Source: Hetaerina americana
Taxonomy: Eukaryota > Arthropoda > Insecta > Odonata > Calopterygidae
DNA: 64,000 nt
Assembly: GCA_022747635.1 (NCBI GenBank)
Contig: JAKTNV010000005.1
Coordinates: 85,699,969-85,763,968, forward strand
Direction: 5' to 3'
The position numbers were made by a program, and so were the translations under genes. The notes under the pieces were generated by a model. That model was given only the letters and a program-made list of their open reading frames with translations, was not told the DNA's origin and searched no databases. Within the stretch, counting starts at the first letter, position 1. The number at the start of each line of letters is the position of its first letter. This document shows positions 24,101-34,479 of this stretch, piece after piece.

Positions 24101-27100
24101 CAAGTAATTACAACATCTAAAGCCTGTGTTATTTTTTTCATTTTTGCATGCCATAATTTATATGGTTGAGATACAAAAATAGAACATTTTTTTCACATAC
24201 ATTATGTTTACCTGAAAATGGATTGTCCAAAAAGTCAGCAGCATGCCATGCTGTCAGCATTGATACTCAAATTTATTTGTGTTTGGAACCCAAAAGCTTT
24301 CTTACAATATGTTTTAAAAATGTCAGCACTAGAGTAAGGAAGGTATTGTTCATTGATCTTGCTGCAAAAATTGAAAGGCCTAATTCATTCTCTCACAAAA
24401 TACTGACAGGGTGTAACTTGGCCAACAATGAACATCATGGCAAGCCGCTGGATACCCCCACATGAAAGAAGCAAATTCATTTCAACATACTTAGGCAAGT
24501 CAGTTTTCTATTGCTTGTTGCATCAACTATGCTAACATATATCCATTGAATAACAATAATTTAAAATATATGCAATTTAAATATAGCTAACAAAGTTTGA
24601 GTATGCAATGTAAATAAATATATACTTGTATCAGTGATTAACATACATACCTGTATAAACATTGAAGCATAGTACAGTCTATTTAATATTTCAATTTCTT
24701 GCAGAAGTTACAGTTAACAGTATTGTTAACATGGAAATATTACAGAAAATAGTTTTCCAGTGTATGCAAAAGTAATAAACATAGTTCCCAATTTTTCATA
24801 CACACAGACTCAAGATCAATAATCACCAAAATTAATTTGTGTTGTCTTACATATCACATTTTTCTATCCTATTGATAAAAGAGTGTTGTTAAAATTTGAT
24901 CAATTTATTTTTAGTATTTTTTCATTTTATCTAGCTTCAAAAGTTTCATAGATTAATTTTTTTACACAGGTGTGTACACATTATTTTAAAAAATGAAGGC
25001 AAACTGGATGTTTTACATACACCCATACTCATTCTGGCCCTGTAAAAATGTGTAATTTATGGCTTAGGGTAGTATTGTAAGTTGAGGTAGGATGTTACGT
25101 TGCAATAGATTCAGAAAAACAGATGTAAACCATAATAAAGTTTAAAATACAATAAGAGCCTTCAGTAATATGATATCATGGAATGAACTAAAATAATATT
25201 TTAATTATTAGCAAACCCAACACTGAAAATACACGCCCTGAAATAAGTTTAAACATAACTTTTGCTGAAGTAAGATCATCCAGAATAGAAATGGAATACA
25301 ATCTCTCACAGAAAATAAATCTGAAATTTGAATAATTTTTAATAGCAAATTCAAGCTTTCAATGCTACACTGGGCAAAAATTCAATACATTAAACTGATG
25401 AAGATAATTTCTGCACTATAATCATATGAAATTGAGGGAAATGGTAAATAAATCTATCAATTTGAATTTTTGATAGCAAAAATCTAATGGCCCTTTTTAT
25501 TGAGAGAGCAAAGTAAAACATAACAATACAATAATTATGCAGTTAAATAATACAATCACTATCTGCTCCTGATAATTTATCTAAATATTCCATCTAATGA
25601 AATATCCATCTAAATGGTCAAGCTCTTAACTATTTTATGCAAGACCCTTACCATTCTGCTTCCCAAAGTTGCAATAAAATAACAAAATCCATAAAATCAG
25701 CCATTTCCCCAACAGAATTTAACACAAAAATGTGTCCTTTATTACAAAGCAAGTTGCATTACAGTGTGGATGAGTTCTTTGATGATGAACTCAAAATGTG
25801 AATCTTCAGTTATCAGCATCTGTAATATTTCTAGTTTATTATCTCCTTGCATCTGCATTTATTTTCCTATTCCTTAAATTTTTTCGTTTGTGTCTATGTA
25901 AATAGTCCAATGCTGATGACTCATATCTTGTTTGACCATTTCAAACTATAAATTGTGGCAGAAACTGATGGAAAGTGTCATTCTCAATATAGGAAGTGCA
26001 GTTGGATCATCAGTTGCTTACCCACTCTTCGGAGCCCTAATAGATAACTATGGATGGGAATCCTCCTTCTACACACCAGGAGTCATTGCTTGTGTGTGGT
26101 GCGTGTTTTGGTGGCTGCTGGCCTTTGACACACCAAGTGCCCATCCTCGCATATCAAGAGAGGAGCAAGTATACATTGAAACTGCAGTTTCGCCATCCCT
26201 AAACAATGGAAAGGTAAAGGCAATGATGATTGAAAACAGAAATTATTGTATCCATTGAACAGTAACAACAGGTGTGTGTTAACCACAACCGGTCAAGCAT
26301 TTCTGTGATTTCTTATAAAGTGCTTGAAATTAGAGAAAGATAAAAATTTTGATGGATGGGGAAGTACAGGTATCATAACATTCATGTGCAATCCAAGATC
26401 TTAAAAAACTGGTACGGTGCTATTTACAATTGATCAAGAGGTAGTGGAGAGATTGAGTAATTGAATTCACAACCAATTCACAAGAATACATCTATACTTT
26501 GCAATGATTAAATCAAAATTAAAAATTTTTCTTGGTGGCCAGTGTTCAAGGTGACTCAGACCAGGAAAACTGGATTATTTTCAAGACTTTTTTGGATCCT
26601 CCTACCTAAACTTAACTCCTCATACGTTTTGCCATGGTGGTACACTGAAAATAACAACCATGGTATATTGGCATAACAACCATAAAACAGAGATGGTTGA
26701 TGCATCTCAAAAAATACTAGTACTTCTTTCCTGGTTGATGCTGTAGCCAGGGTACATTTAGTGTATTGGGGAGGTAAATTTTAACATACCAGCAGTAAGC
26801 CAAGTTCTGTGCCTTTTCTGAAAAGATCTACAAAATTGATGTATAGGTATTGTACATATATGTCAATCTATTATGGTGAGTTATATTCTCATGTTATTTC
26901 GGCATTCTCTTCTTGGGGCTCCTTATCCAATGCTATTGCGATATCAAAATTGATATATCAAGGTGAAGTAATTGTTGTTTATAAGTAAAAGAGTAATTGA
27001 TTATTAAAAACTCATTGCCTTTAAGTTTAATATCTTTTCAAACTAACTTGTTAATTGACATTTAGCTATAACTTTTAACAAATTGAATTAATCTTAAAAT

Positions 27101-30100
27101 TATAATAATGAATTCTCAAACCTGATGAGCATTATTCATCAATTGATATATCAAAAAGTGCAAAATATTAGACAGATTAGAGAAATAAGCATGCATAAAA
27201 ATCAATATCTTTCTCCCCCACAGATGCCAACACCTTGGAAAAAAATTCTCCTATCTATTCCATTTTGGGCACTTGTCGCATCAAATCTTGGATCTCTCTG
27301 GGGATTTATGACAATCCTTTCCTATGGGCCAACTTATCTGAATAATATCCATGGATTTAGCATGAAAGCAGTAAGTAAATACATTTTTAAGCAGGTACCT
27401 ATGCGTACTTGTAGTAGTAAGTTGGTAGGGTAGGTACCCATACCAACACATTCCTATCTCAAGACACCAGCCACTACACATGCCATTGTTTTTGATATTT
27501 CCCCTTGCATGTGGTATTGGATTGGGGAATTCTTGAAAAACATTTTTAGCCACAAGCTATCTTAACTGACTGCCGGCATCAATACTGTCCTCCACGGCAG
27601 CAGTCAACTATTCTGACCTCATGAACGATCAAACTCACAATTTTAAATCGTGTATGCACACAAAGTGATTTATGTTTTAGAAAAATTCAAGCAAACAAAA
27701 AAATAGTCATTTAAGTTCCAGTCCATAAATGACAAAGGATATTTACAAATGTTTGATTGAAATGTAATTTTTACATTGTAGCAAATTATTATTATGATGT
27801 ATTAGTTGCTGAGTCAAATTATGGCGTTTTAAATATGGAAAACATTCTACTAAGTGTTTCTGAGTGAATTCCTGAAAGAATAAGGCAGAGTTAATGCACA
27901 AAAATAAAGTACAATTTAACGTCTCAAGGTTAAGGGAATTGTACATCAGGGACACACAAAATTTTAATTAAACAATATGTTCATTTATAATTTAGCATGG
28001 AACAATATTTTCATTTAAATTTTGTTGGTTTGCATAAGTAAGAAGATTTTGACATAAAATATAAATACAACCATAAAACAAGGTAAAGTTAATTATGAAT
28101 AACTATGGATTTTTTTTCATTTGTCTAATTAAAGAATATTTCTATCTTTATATGCAAGAATGGTATTTTCTCTGGACTACCCAATATTATGAGGTTCATC
28201 TTTAGTATTATATATTCATCCATCACTGACCATATAATAAGGAAGAAAATATTGTCAGTCACCGCTGTTCGGAAAATATCTACTTGTATTGGTAAGAATG
28301 ATGCTTTTGGTAATCAATTTGAAACTGATTGCCAGATGTGGCATTAAACTTAGCATATGATTTAGTATATTAAGAAAAATTATTCAATATTTGGGTAATT
28401 TGGAGTAAAATAGAAAAAGTAAGCACTCTAATTAGGCAATAGTGCTAGTCTTAAGCATTTCCATGTGAATGTTTGGATGAGTAAAGAACCACCAAAATGG
28501 AATTCTTTCATTGTTTTTTTTTAATTCAGAGTACAATATGTATTCTCATTTATGTCAAAGCATGCCTGATTGTGAAGTGCATTTTGGGCATTGAAATCTA
28601 GGAAGAATTTTTATGGGCTAATTCATATCAATAATGAGGGAGGAATTTGTCCAGAAGATTTCATCAGACCAGTTTTAGTTCCTATCCCAAAAAAGGGAAA
28701 GGCTATATCATGTGAGGACTATAGAGTAATAGGCTGTATTTTGCATGCAGCTAAAGTGGTTCTTAGGATCATCACCAAGAGGATGGAAAGTAGGGCAAAT
28801 GATTACTTAGGGGATGATCAGTTTGGTTTGAGGAAGGGGAGAGGCACACATGATGCCACAACAGTAATAATAATAATAATACCTCATTCATTTTGAAAAA
28901 TGGTTCAACCATATTAAATGTCATCAAGATAAATATTATTTAACATATAAACATTAGTTCTTAAATGTGATGAAGATTGTCACAATAGAATTCATCCAAT
29001 GAGTAAAGTGGGTGAGCAAGTAACCAGGTATATTTACCCTATTCTTGAAACTCTGGATACCGTCTGATTTCAACTGAGTAGGCAGATAGTTATGCAGTCG
29101 TATGTTCAAATGAAGTCACTAATAGAGAGGAACACAGGATACAATCAGGATAATTTGTTTGTTCCATAGATTTTGAGACGGTATTCAATTGGTAGAATAA
29201 ATGAATGGTTTACCGACGATGGAAGTAGATTGGAGGGATAGACAAACTATCCATAGCCTGCTATATATACGTCTCCGACTGCTCAGGTGGATGGAGAATC
29301 AGGATGGGCTATGCAGGGGAGTGAGACAGGGATGCCCACTGTGGCAGGAGTGAAACTATGGGGAATCCATGTAATCATATTATTACTATGTGAAGTATAT
29401 TTTTAATAAACTTATTCCTTGTTTTTTTAATGAAAGTAATTGTTAAAAATATGTGAACAAAAGGTGGGTAAAAAAAAGGTGGGTGGGTGTTTATGTAAAG
29501 TTTTTCAACAATAGTTTTAAAAGCACCCAAAGGTGAAACCACATCTCTATTCCTAGACTGCACTGTAGTAGATGGTCCTTAATACATCAAGAGATGAAAC
29601 TTTGTTTGAGACACACATTACAAATGAGATTGAACGTAATTTTCCATAGAATTGACTAATGTGCTTTTCCCATGATATATTAGAATCAATCCAGAGACCC
29701 AAAAATATTACACTGCTTACTTCTTGGATATTAATACCATAAATAAAACCTTTTAGGGTCCATTTGCGTTGTTATTCTGATGAAATTAACGAAGCTAGTT
29801 TTATCTTTGGAATTTTCATTTATTTATTTATTTAATAATATGTTTATATACAAGACATTGGGGGCATATTAGTCCAGGGAGTGAAACATTTGAATACTGA
29901 TCTCAGGGTTCAGGTTCAATTGCCGCGAACGTCTCTAGGCACCCTCATCTTCAACCGAGCTGTGTGATTTATGGGAACCAATACTTCCTGGGACAGGGAA
30001 AGGATTCAGCCCCCTACCATGATAATGTGTGAATTCCACATGCCATAATAGTTGAACCACAACCCTCACTTATCAAACCGACCTTCAGGTTGATAACTGT

Positions 30101-33100
30101 GGTTTATACTAAACATTATAACAATGAAAACACTAAAAAAATGTTTACCTTAACATGATAGGGTCAGTTCAGGCCATATTGAAATCATATTTTATAGAGC
30201 CAATTGCAGGGGTGCAGGATATCATGTAGCTTGGGTTAAACTCCAGAGATGTCAGCCTGTCCTTTAACCAGTATAATCACCAAGAAAGAAGCCAAAACAG
30301 GGCTCCAATGGTCATAATGATCAACCTAATTAGATGTCACCACCAATTTTCAGTTAAACTAATTCAAACAACTGAAACACAAAACTAAAAGCTTCCTTTA
30401 CATGTCCAATCCTTCCAGATTGCTGTATATACTTCTGTCTCATTGAGTGTACAAGATGAGTCTATTGATTCACTAGGCTAATCATAATCTAGAACTAATT
30501 AATTAATAGTTCCAATTAAATGTATTTTCCAGTTGAATTACTACCAGGGATGATTTTTCTGCTAATGACCAACATTGGATGTAATGCAGCAGCAGAGGTA
30601 GCAATTCTAACATTGGCTTCTGGTTTCACTGGTGCTACATCATCTGGGCCACTGGCAAACAGCATCGATCTGGCTCCAAATTTTTCAGGTACCCTTTCCA
30701 TAATTATAGTCAGCAATACTTTTTCAATCAACTTTGACGTGGTATTATATTATTTGCAATCACCAATTTCTAACCATTTTTATAAATGATATGAAAATTT
30801 CATCATGTAGTACAAGGTGTACCTATAAATTTTGTACTATCATATATTTGATTTGAAACTTCAAAAATCTTAAGGATTATATGAAAAACTTGGTGATGGA
30901 TATGAAACTTCTCATTAACCATATGTATAAATTCTATCATGGTGGCAAGTTCTTTGAAGGCTACTGAGATCTTCTTTGCTATTTCAACTTCCATGAGCTT
31001 GGTACTTATTCATTAATCGGAACTAGGAGCTATAAAAAAGCTAGAAAGTACCGAAACTAAGACTTGAACTGATATCAGAATGGAAAAAAAGGTGAAACCA
31101 GCCCATCATTTTCCTCTTCTGATAATCATGTTAACTTGGAATTCCTTCATGATGAGGGTGAAAAAGAAACTTTACACTTCCACGATAAAGATTTAATATT
31201 TCACGTCTATGGTTTTGATGCTGTGATGCATCATCATCAGGATGCGATGCTCAGGCATTGATTAAATCTTTATTGTGGAAGTGTAAAGTTTCTTTGTTAC
31301 CCTCATCATGAAGGAATTCCATAAAATTAAACCTGGAACTGCTATGTTTGGAAATCTGCTACTAGAAATATATTATGTATGCTAGAGGGACAATCAGTAG
31401 GGAAAGCCAAAGATTCTGCTGGCAGAAAGCCCATTTTCCTTATGGGTTTCAAATCTGAGTTACTTGGTAGAAAGGAACCCATTCAAATTTTGAATGACAA
31501 TCGGATTACATTACATCTACATAAATACCCCGGGATCCAGTCCAAAAGGTGTGTGGCAGGAGCATTAAAACTTGCATCCAATACTGCAATTACAATGCTT
31601 GGACTTGGCATATTGAAAATATTTTCCATTATTTCAGACAGCTCATTTATTTTAAAAAATGTGACTCTTAATTAGTTAACATCCAAATGCATACTTAGCT
31701 GATGATGTCCTAACAAAACTTCTAAGTGATTTTTCCATGGCACATTGTGTGCTAATGGATTTCAAAATGCTGATATTTGTTCCATTATGGGAGAAAGTTG
31801 TGAGTGATAAACTTTTGATACTCAATGTAATATCCAAACATTATCATTATAATGATTCATCTATGTGTGACTCTCTTTTGTTTTTTTTGCCCTACACAAA
31901 TGTTTGTGATTTCCCATCACATTCATGCATTCTGCGTGGAGTTCTTTGAATACCTTGGAGATTCTGAATGGATGCTTTGAATGAAATGATACACCCCTGA
32001 CCCAAAGAGCATTTTCTTACTAAATCATTAAAATGTCCCTCTATCATTATGAATGAATAAAATGGCAGAAATGGGTAAAATTTGGCCTATTTTATGACCA
32101 AAAGTGAGTTTATAGGAAAATTGATAGAAACAGAAGAGAGTGAGAATAGTGAACAGCTTGAAATTGATAATGCTCAAGATCAACTTTGTAATTATTATTC
32201 TACTTATTATATTTTATTATTATTGACTTTCCACCCCATTTAAGGTAGGTTTTGCATGGACACAGATTGAAACAATGATAAAACAGTACTTTCCTTTCAA
32301 TCAATGTCACATTTTCCTTCCTTCTGCACACCCATGCCCCAAAAGTCCCCAATCTATGCTTACGTTCTAATCACAGTCATTAAAAACATGAACTAATCAA
32401 TATTAAATTTCTATAACATATAAACTGTTTTGGCATCTTACATACTTATTGTTTACTAGTTGCTATTGAATGAATAGGAACATATCAATTAATTGGAGTA
32501 ATTAAGCTAATTGGAGCTCCAATCCACAGGAATTTCCACAGCTTATGCAAACTAAATTTTGAGTGTTCTTTGTTAACTTGAACATTTTTTTAATAGGTGT
32601 CATCCTTGGGCTGGTCAATGTGGTGTCAATGTCAACTGGATTCTTGATTCCAACCATTACAGGAGCTATCATCAACAATAATGTGAGTCTAAAAAGAATG
32701 AAGGTTACGGGAAATTACAATAATATCTTTGAAAATTATACAGTTTTCGATTACCTAGTTTTAAAAGGGAATAATTAACTAACTAACTCTGCCGTAAACA
32801 TCCAAAAAAATTTCTTGCAGCTTATATATGTGTGTAATCTGTATGTATCTAATATATGAATGTATCTTTCAGAACACAATGGATGGATGGAGACTTGTTT
32901 TCATAATAGGAGCAGTTGTAAGCATATCTTGCTGTTTAGTGTTCACAATTTTCGGAAGTGGAGATGTCCAGGAGTGGAACTGGCCTCCAGGCCAAGCACA
33001 TCGAGGCAGGGAAGAGGGCATTGGTGGAGAGATTGGTGTCCGTGAACACTCTCTCGTCCTAGAGCAGGACAACCAACGACTCAGCAATGGGAAAGTGAAT

Positions 33101-33148
33101 GGGGAAGACAAATCAGATTGTGTGGAACACACCAGAATGATCAGATAA
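20841..33148 (+). CDS. SLC17-family (sialin / phosphate cotransporter-like) MFS transporter, spliced gene
   Basis: Nine exons join in frame: 20841-21124, 21580-21828, 24410-24494, 25993-26213, 27224-27370, 28159-28291, 30533-30688, 32597-32682 and 32873-33148, about 544 residues plus an upstream N-tail. The product is a 12-TM major facilitator. SLC17 proteins move organic anions or phosphate using proton or sodium gradients at plasma, lysosomal or vesicle membranes; the substrate here is unknown. Family marks are LRVNINIAIVAMVN after TM1, the RW.PP.ERSK loop, STYLGSAVGSS in TM5, NSIDLAPNFSG before TM11 and FTIFGSGDVQEW after TM12. The TM1-TM2 loop has five N-glycosylation sequons. The insect-type STYLGS motif suggests the arthropod phosphate-cotransporter/sialin-like clade. 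PGG of TM2 is PGA here. The hydrophilic C-tail is about 55 residues. Confidence 0.88.
21580..21828 (+). CDS. SLC17 exon: TM2-TM3
   Basis: The acceptor after aaccgatag keeps phase 0, giving EGTEKGEVFNWDSIEQGMV. The downstream cacag at 21589 would break the frame. TM2 contains LYWTYVISLVPGAMLANVIG and TM3 ends LLLVRILQGLFS at the donor gtaagt (21829). The usual PGG..A motif has alanine for the second glycine. The polypyrimidine tract is weak. Confidence 0.85.
22780..23060 (+). mobile_element. LINE ORF2 C-terminal remnant in SLC17 intron
   Basis: The broken plus-strand translation contains GRSQLKAFEMSVWRWIE and later TLKEIELK and WEEDKRWWREL. This matches the LEAFEMW.WRR block of invertebrate LINEs. 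Stops and frameshifts show it is dead. The open minus frames here are shadows. Confidence 0.6.
23230..23982 (-). mobile_element. internally deleted mariner element (753 bp)
   Basis: The element has perfect 33-bp terminal inverted repeats (left end cgagggtcatccggaaagta, continuing gtacccgttcgtg) and TA target duplications on both sides (23228-23229 and 23983-23984). Inside, on the minus strand, is the N-terminal part of a mariner transposase joined to its last few dozen residues, with the catalytic core missing. Mariner elements insert at TA and are usually about 1.3 kb, so roughly 0.5 kb has been lost. Intact ends suggest it moved recently by borrowing transposase. It lies in the SLC17 intron between 21828 and 24410. 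Confidence 0.93.
23329..23830 (-). pseudogene. mariner transposase, core-deleted remnant
   Basis: Starting at 23830 the frame reads MFKKIENAASCEVRAVIKFL, then the DNA-binding region (DIHRQLKEVYGDNVMDESSV, RRWCRNFNMGRGNTHDDERS), an ITDQLVSSVDEF helix-turn-helix part and the linker motif ARWVPR, stopping at 23423. A second frame carries the C-terminus (LAYLNELAAKDYAAGIQKLV, then TRYDKCLNLLGDYVEK) up to the stop at 23329. The D,D34D catalytic region between them is absent and the two parts are out of frame, so no active enzyme can be made. A truncated DNA-binding protein is conceivable but unsupported. Confidence 0.88.
24410..24494 (+). CDS. SLC17 exon: TM4 and RW-PP-ERSK loop (GC donor)
   Basis: This short 85-nt exon follows the acceptor actgacag (24409). 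It reads GVTWPTMNIMASRWIPPHER, then SKFISTYL plus one base. This is the best-conserved cytosolic signature of the family. The downstream boundary reads TTAG|gcaagt, a GC splice donor with otherwise perfect consensus. Joining to 25993 restores Leu-Gly-Ser-Ala without a frame break. Confidence 0.85.
25993..26213 (+). CDS. SLC17 exon: TM5-TM6 and central loop
   Basis: The acceptor aatatag ends at 25992 and the donor gtaaag starts at 26214. It reads GSAVGSSVAYPLFGALIDNY, then GWESSFYTPGVIACVWCVFW and a cytosolic segment with DTPSAHPRISREEQVYIE. The DSP..HP.IS..E motif is the usual central loop of SLC17 transporters. Confidence 0.88.
27224..27370 (+). CDS. SLC17 exon: TM7
   Basis: The acceptor ctcccccacag is followed by MPTPWKKILLSIPFWALVAS, then NLGSLWGFMTILSYGPTYLN and NIHGFSMKA. 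The donor is gtaagt at 27371. Phase 0 on both sides. P-W..I..S.P.WAL is the conserved start of the second half of the protein. Confidence 0.88.
28159..28291 (+). CDS. SLC17 exon: TM8
   Basis: The acceptor tatgcaag ends at 28158 and the donor gtaaga starts at 28292. It reads NGIFSGLPNIMRFIFSIIYS, then SITDHIIRKKILSVTAVRKI and STCI plus one base. NG..S.LP is the family motif opening TM8. It is too short to stand out as an open frame and was found by motif and phase. Confidence 0.82.
28570..29350 (+). mobile_element. LINE reverse transcriptase remnant in SLC17 intron
   Basis: 28591-28896 reads GGICPEDFIRPVLVPIPKKG, then KAISCEDYRVIGCILHAAKV, ITKRMESRANDYLGDDQFGL and RKGRGTHDAT. These are the early palm motifs of a LINE reverse transcriptase. 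After a gap, 29180-29350 shows VDWRDRQTIHSLLY and CRGVRQGCPL, the motif just before the YADD catalytic region in intact elements. A microsatellite (aataataataat) interrupts it at 28866. YADD itself is not visible. Many breaks, so inactive. Confidence 0.82.
29855..30108 (+). mobile_element. tRNA-derived SINE (family 1, copy B)
   Basis: A diverged copy of the 19.9-kb SINE. The head has B-box-like aggttcaattgcc. The body shares ctctaggcaccctc, tgtgaattccacatgc, and the end cgaccttcaggttgataact followed by gtggttta. It lies in an SLC17 intron in the sense orientation. Confidence 0.65.
30533..30688 (+). CDS. SLC17 exon: TM9-TM10
   Basis: The acceptor gtattttccag ends at 30532 and the donor gtaccc starts at 30689. 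The previous G plus TT makes valine. It reads VELLPGMIFLLMTNIGCNAA, then AEVAILTLASGFTGATSSGP and LANSIDLAPNFSG. N.iDLaPN.sG is a hallmark of SLC17 proteins. Confidence 0.88.
31138..31320. repeat. foldback element with ~60-bp arms
   Basis: The left arm (31138-31197) and right arm (31261-31320) are near-perfect inverted complements (ggaattccttcatgatgagg on one side, its complement on the other), separated by about 63 nt. On the minus strand the loop (31242-31211) reads CCTGATGATGATGC, then ATCACAGCATCAAAACC. This matches a hammerhead core with CTGATGA and a paired stem II (GATGC / GCATC) but has AAAA where the essential GAAA is expected. A Penelope-like origin is inference. It sits in the SLC17 intron between 30688 and 32597. 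Confidence 0.75.
32597..32682 (+). CDS. SLC17 exon: TM11
   Basis: The acceptor tttttttaatag ends at 32596 and the donor gtgagt starts at 32683. It reads VILGLVNVVSMSTGFLIPTI, then TGAIINNN. The G..N......G...P...G pattern is the TM11 signature of the family. Confidence 0.88.
32873..33148 (+). CDS. SLC17 terminal exon: TM12 and C-terminal tail
   Basis: The acceptor gtatctttcag ends at 32872. It reads NTMDGWRLVFIIGAVVSISC, then CLVFTIFGSGDVQEWN, then a charged, low-hydrophobicity tail ending HTRMIR and the stop TAA (33146-33148). The conserved W...F.....-G..F..F.SG..Q.W pattern closes the family fold. The tail of about 55 residues is longer than in many relatives. Confidence 0.88.
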   Translation, partial: NTMDGWRLVFIIGAVVSISCCLVFTIFGSGDVQEWNWPPGQAHRGREEGIGGEIGVREHSLVLEQDNQRLSNGKVNGEDKSDCVEHTRMIR

Positions 33149-34475
33149 AATTGGGCTAATCCCCTTTGGAATTTCAGTGACCTCTCGATGGCATTAACCA
33201 AGTTTACCAATGGCAGTAAGTAAAAGTCAACCAACATACCATTTTTGAGAGGAAGTTGGTGTGTTCACTGGTGTGCTAACTCAATGATTTGACTCTTTCA
33301 TCTCTCATGGGGCATCGAGCTGATCGCGTGAATTCTGTGACTGAAACCAATGTGACTTGACAAGACCAGAGCCATCAAATTAAATCAATAACTGCTTCTA
33401 CAAATAGTTTAAAAATGACAAACTAGGAGAGATGGCAAGGGCAAGACATTTGGGTGGAAATGAGGTTGTGTTGGGTCGGAAAGAATTGAAAGTGAGAAAA
33501 TATTGAATTTACAAACTCGGTCTATTCTGTGAAAAGTACTTAACTCAATGATTGACAACATTCTATTGTTAATTTTTAAATATTTTCTCCCTGAAAGAGA
33601 AATTATGCCGCTAAAAGTGAATTTGCTTTGCTACAAACACCCATAAAGGGTTCTGGCAATTACTACTACACTGGCAATAACTCTGCCTATTTTCAGTACA
33701 AATTTCATATGACATGTTTATCATGTCAAATTTCCAATTGTTTATGTTAGCACTAGTCTCAAAAATCTATGTAACTGACACAAACACAGTCATACTGAAT
33801 TAAATTGGAACTTTTGCATATGTTAACACTATGCTTTTACCTCATGATGTGTTCTTCATGTCGATAATCACCTACATAACCCCTCCCGCCCCCTTGTCTG
33901 TTTCCTATTGGTCCCTTACCTCTCCTCCCCTCATCCTTCCCCCACACGTCCTCTCCGCTCTTCCCCGAGAATGTCATTCTGATGACGACAGTCATGCATC
34001 GTCATCAGAATGGCGTCGGGTTAGTTGACAGAAAACCCACAGCAAGCCTCTTTCAACAATGTATTAATCCCTCCCCACAGCCTGCTAATTTATCAATGTT
34101 ACCATTCCTCCTCCACCCCTTCTTTCTAACTCAACCAATCCTTTCCTTCCCTCTTCCTCTTTGTCCAGAGCTATGTATATTGTGCTCGACCTGTATTTTT
34201 ACCTGGAGATGTTATACCATAATGAAACCTAGGTCGTAATTAAAATTTATTATGAGGAAAAGCCAAGTTGGTTATTTATCAATTTCAATATAAAAATTTT
34301 CCACCAAGTCACACCAAAAACAGTTATATTTAACTGCTAAGGTGTCTAACGCCAAAGGGTTGGCTGATTCAGTAATGGTGTCATGCTAAAAAGAGCATGG
34401 TTTAGGAGAAAGGAAGAACCACAGGGAGAAAAAATCTTGCAGGATAAAATATATTAATAATAACTAACACTTGTT
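33149..34475 (+). other. 3' flank of SLC17 gene, probable 3' UTR then intergenic
   Basis: No gene is seen. No AATAAA was noticed close to the stop; a weak variant, ATTAAA, occurs at 34239-34244. A 14-bp-arm hairpin lies at 33975-34012. Pyrimidine-rich sequence spans 33880-34160. Confidence 0.35.
33975..34012. repeat. perfect 14-bp inverted repeat hairpin
   Basis: The arms cattctgatgacga (33975-33988) and tcgtcatcagaatg (33999-34012) are exact complements around a 10-nt loop, flanked by a weaker outer pair (cccga / tcggg). It lies downstream of the SLC17 stop codon and could be a 3' UTR structure or a transposon relic. Confidence 0.75.
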
Positions 34476-34479
34476 TTCA

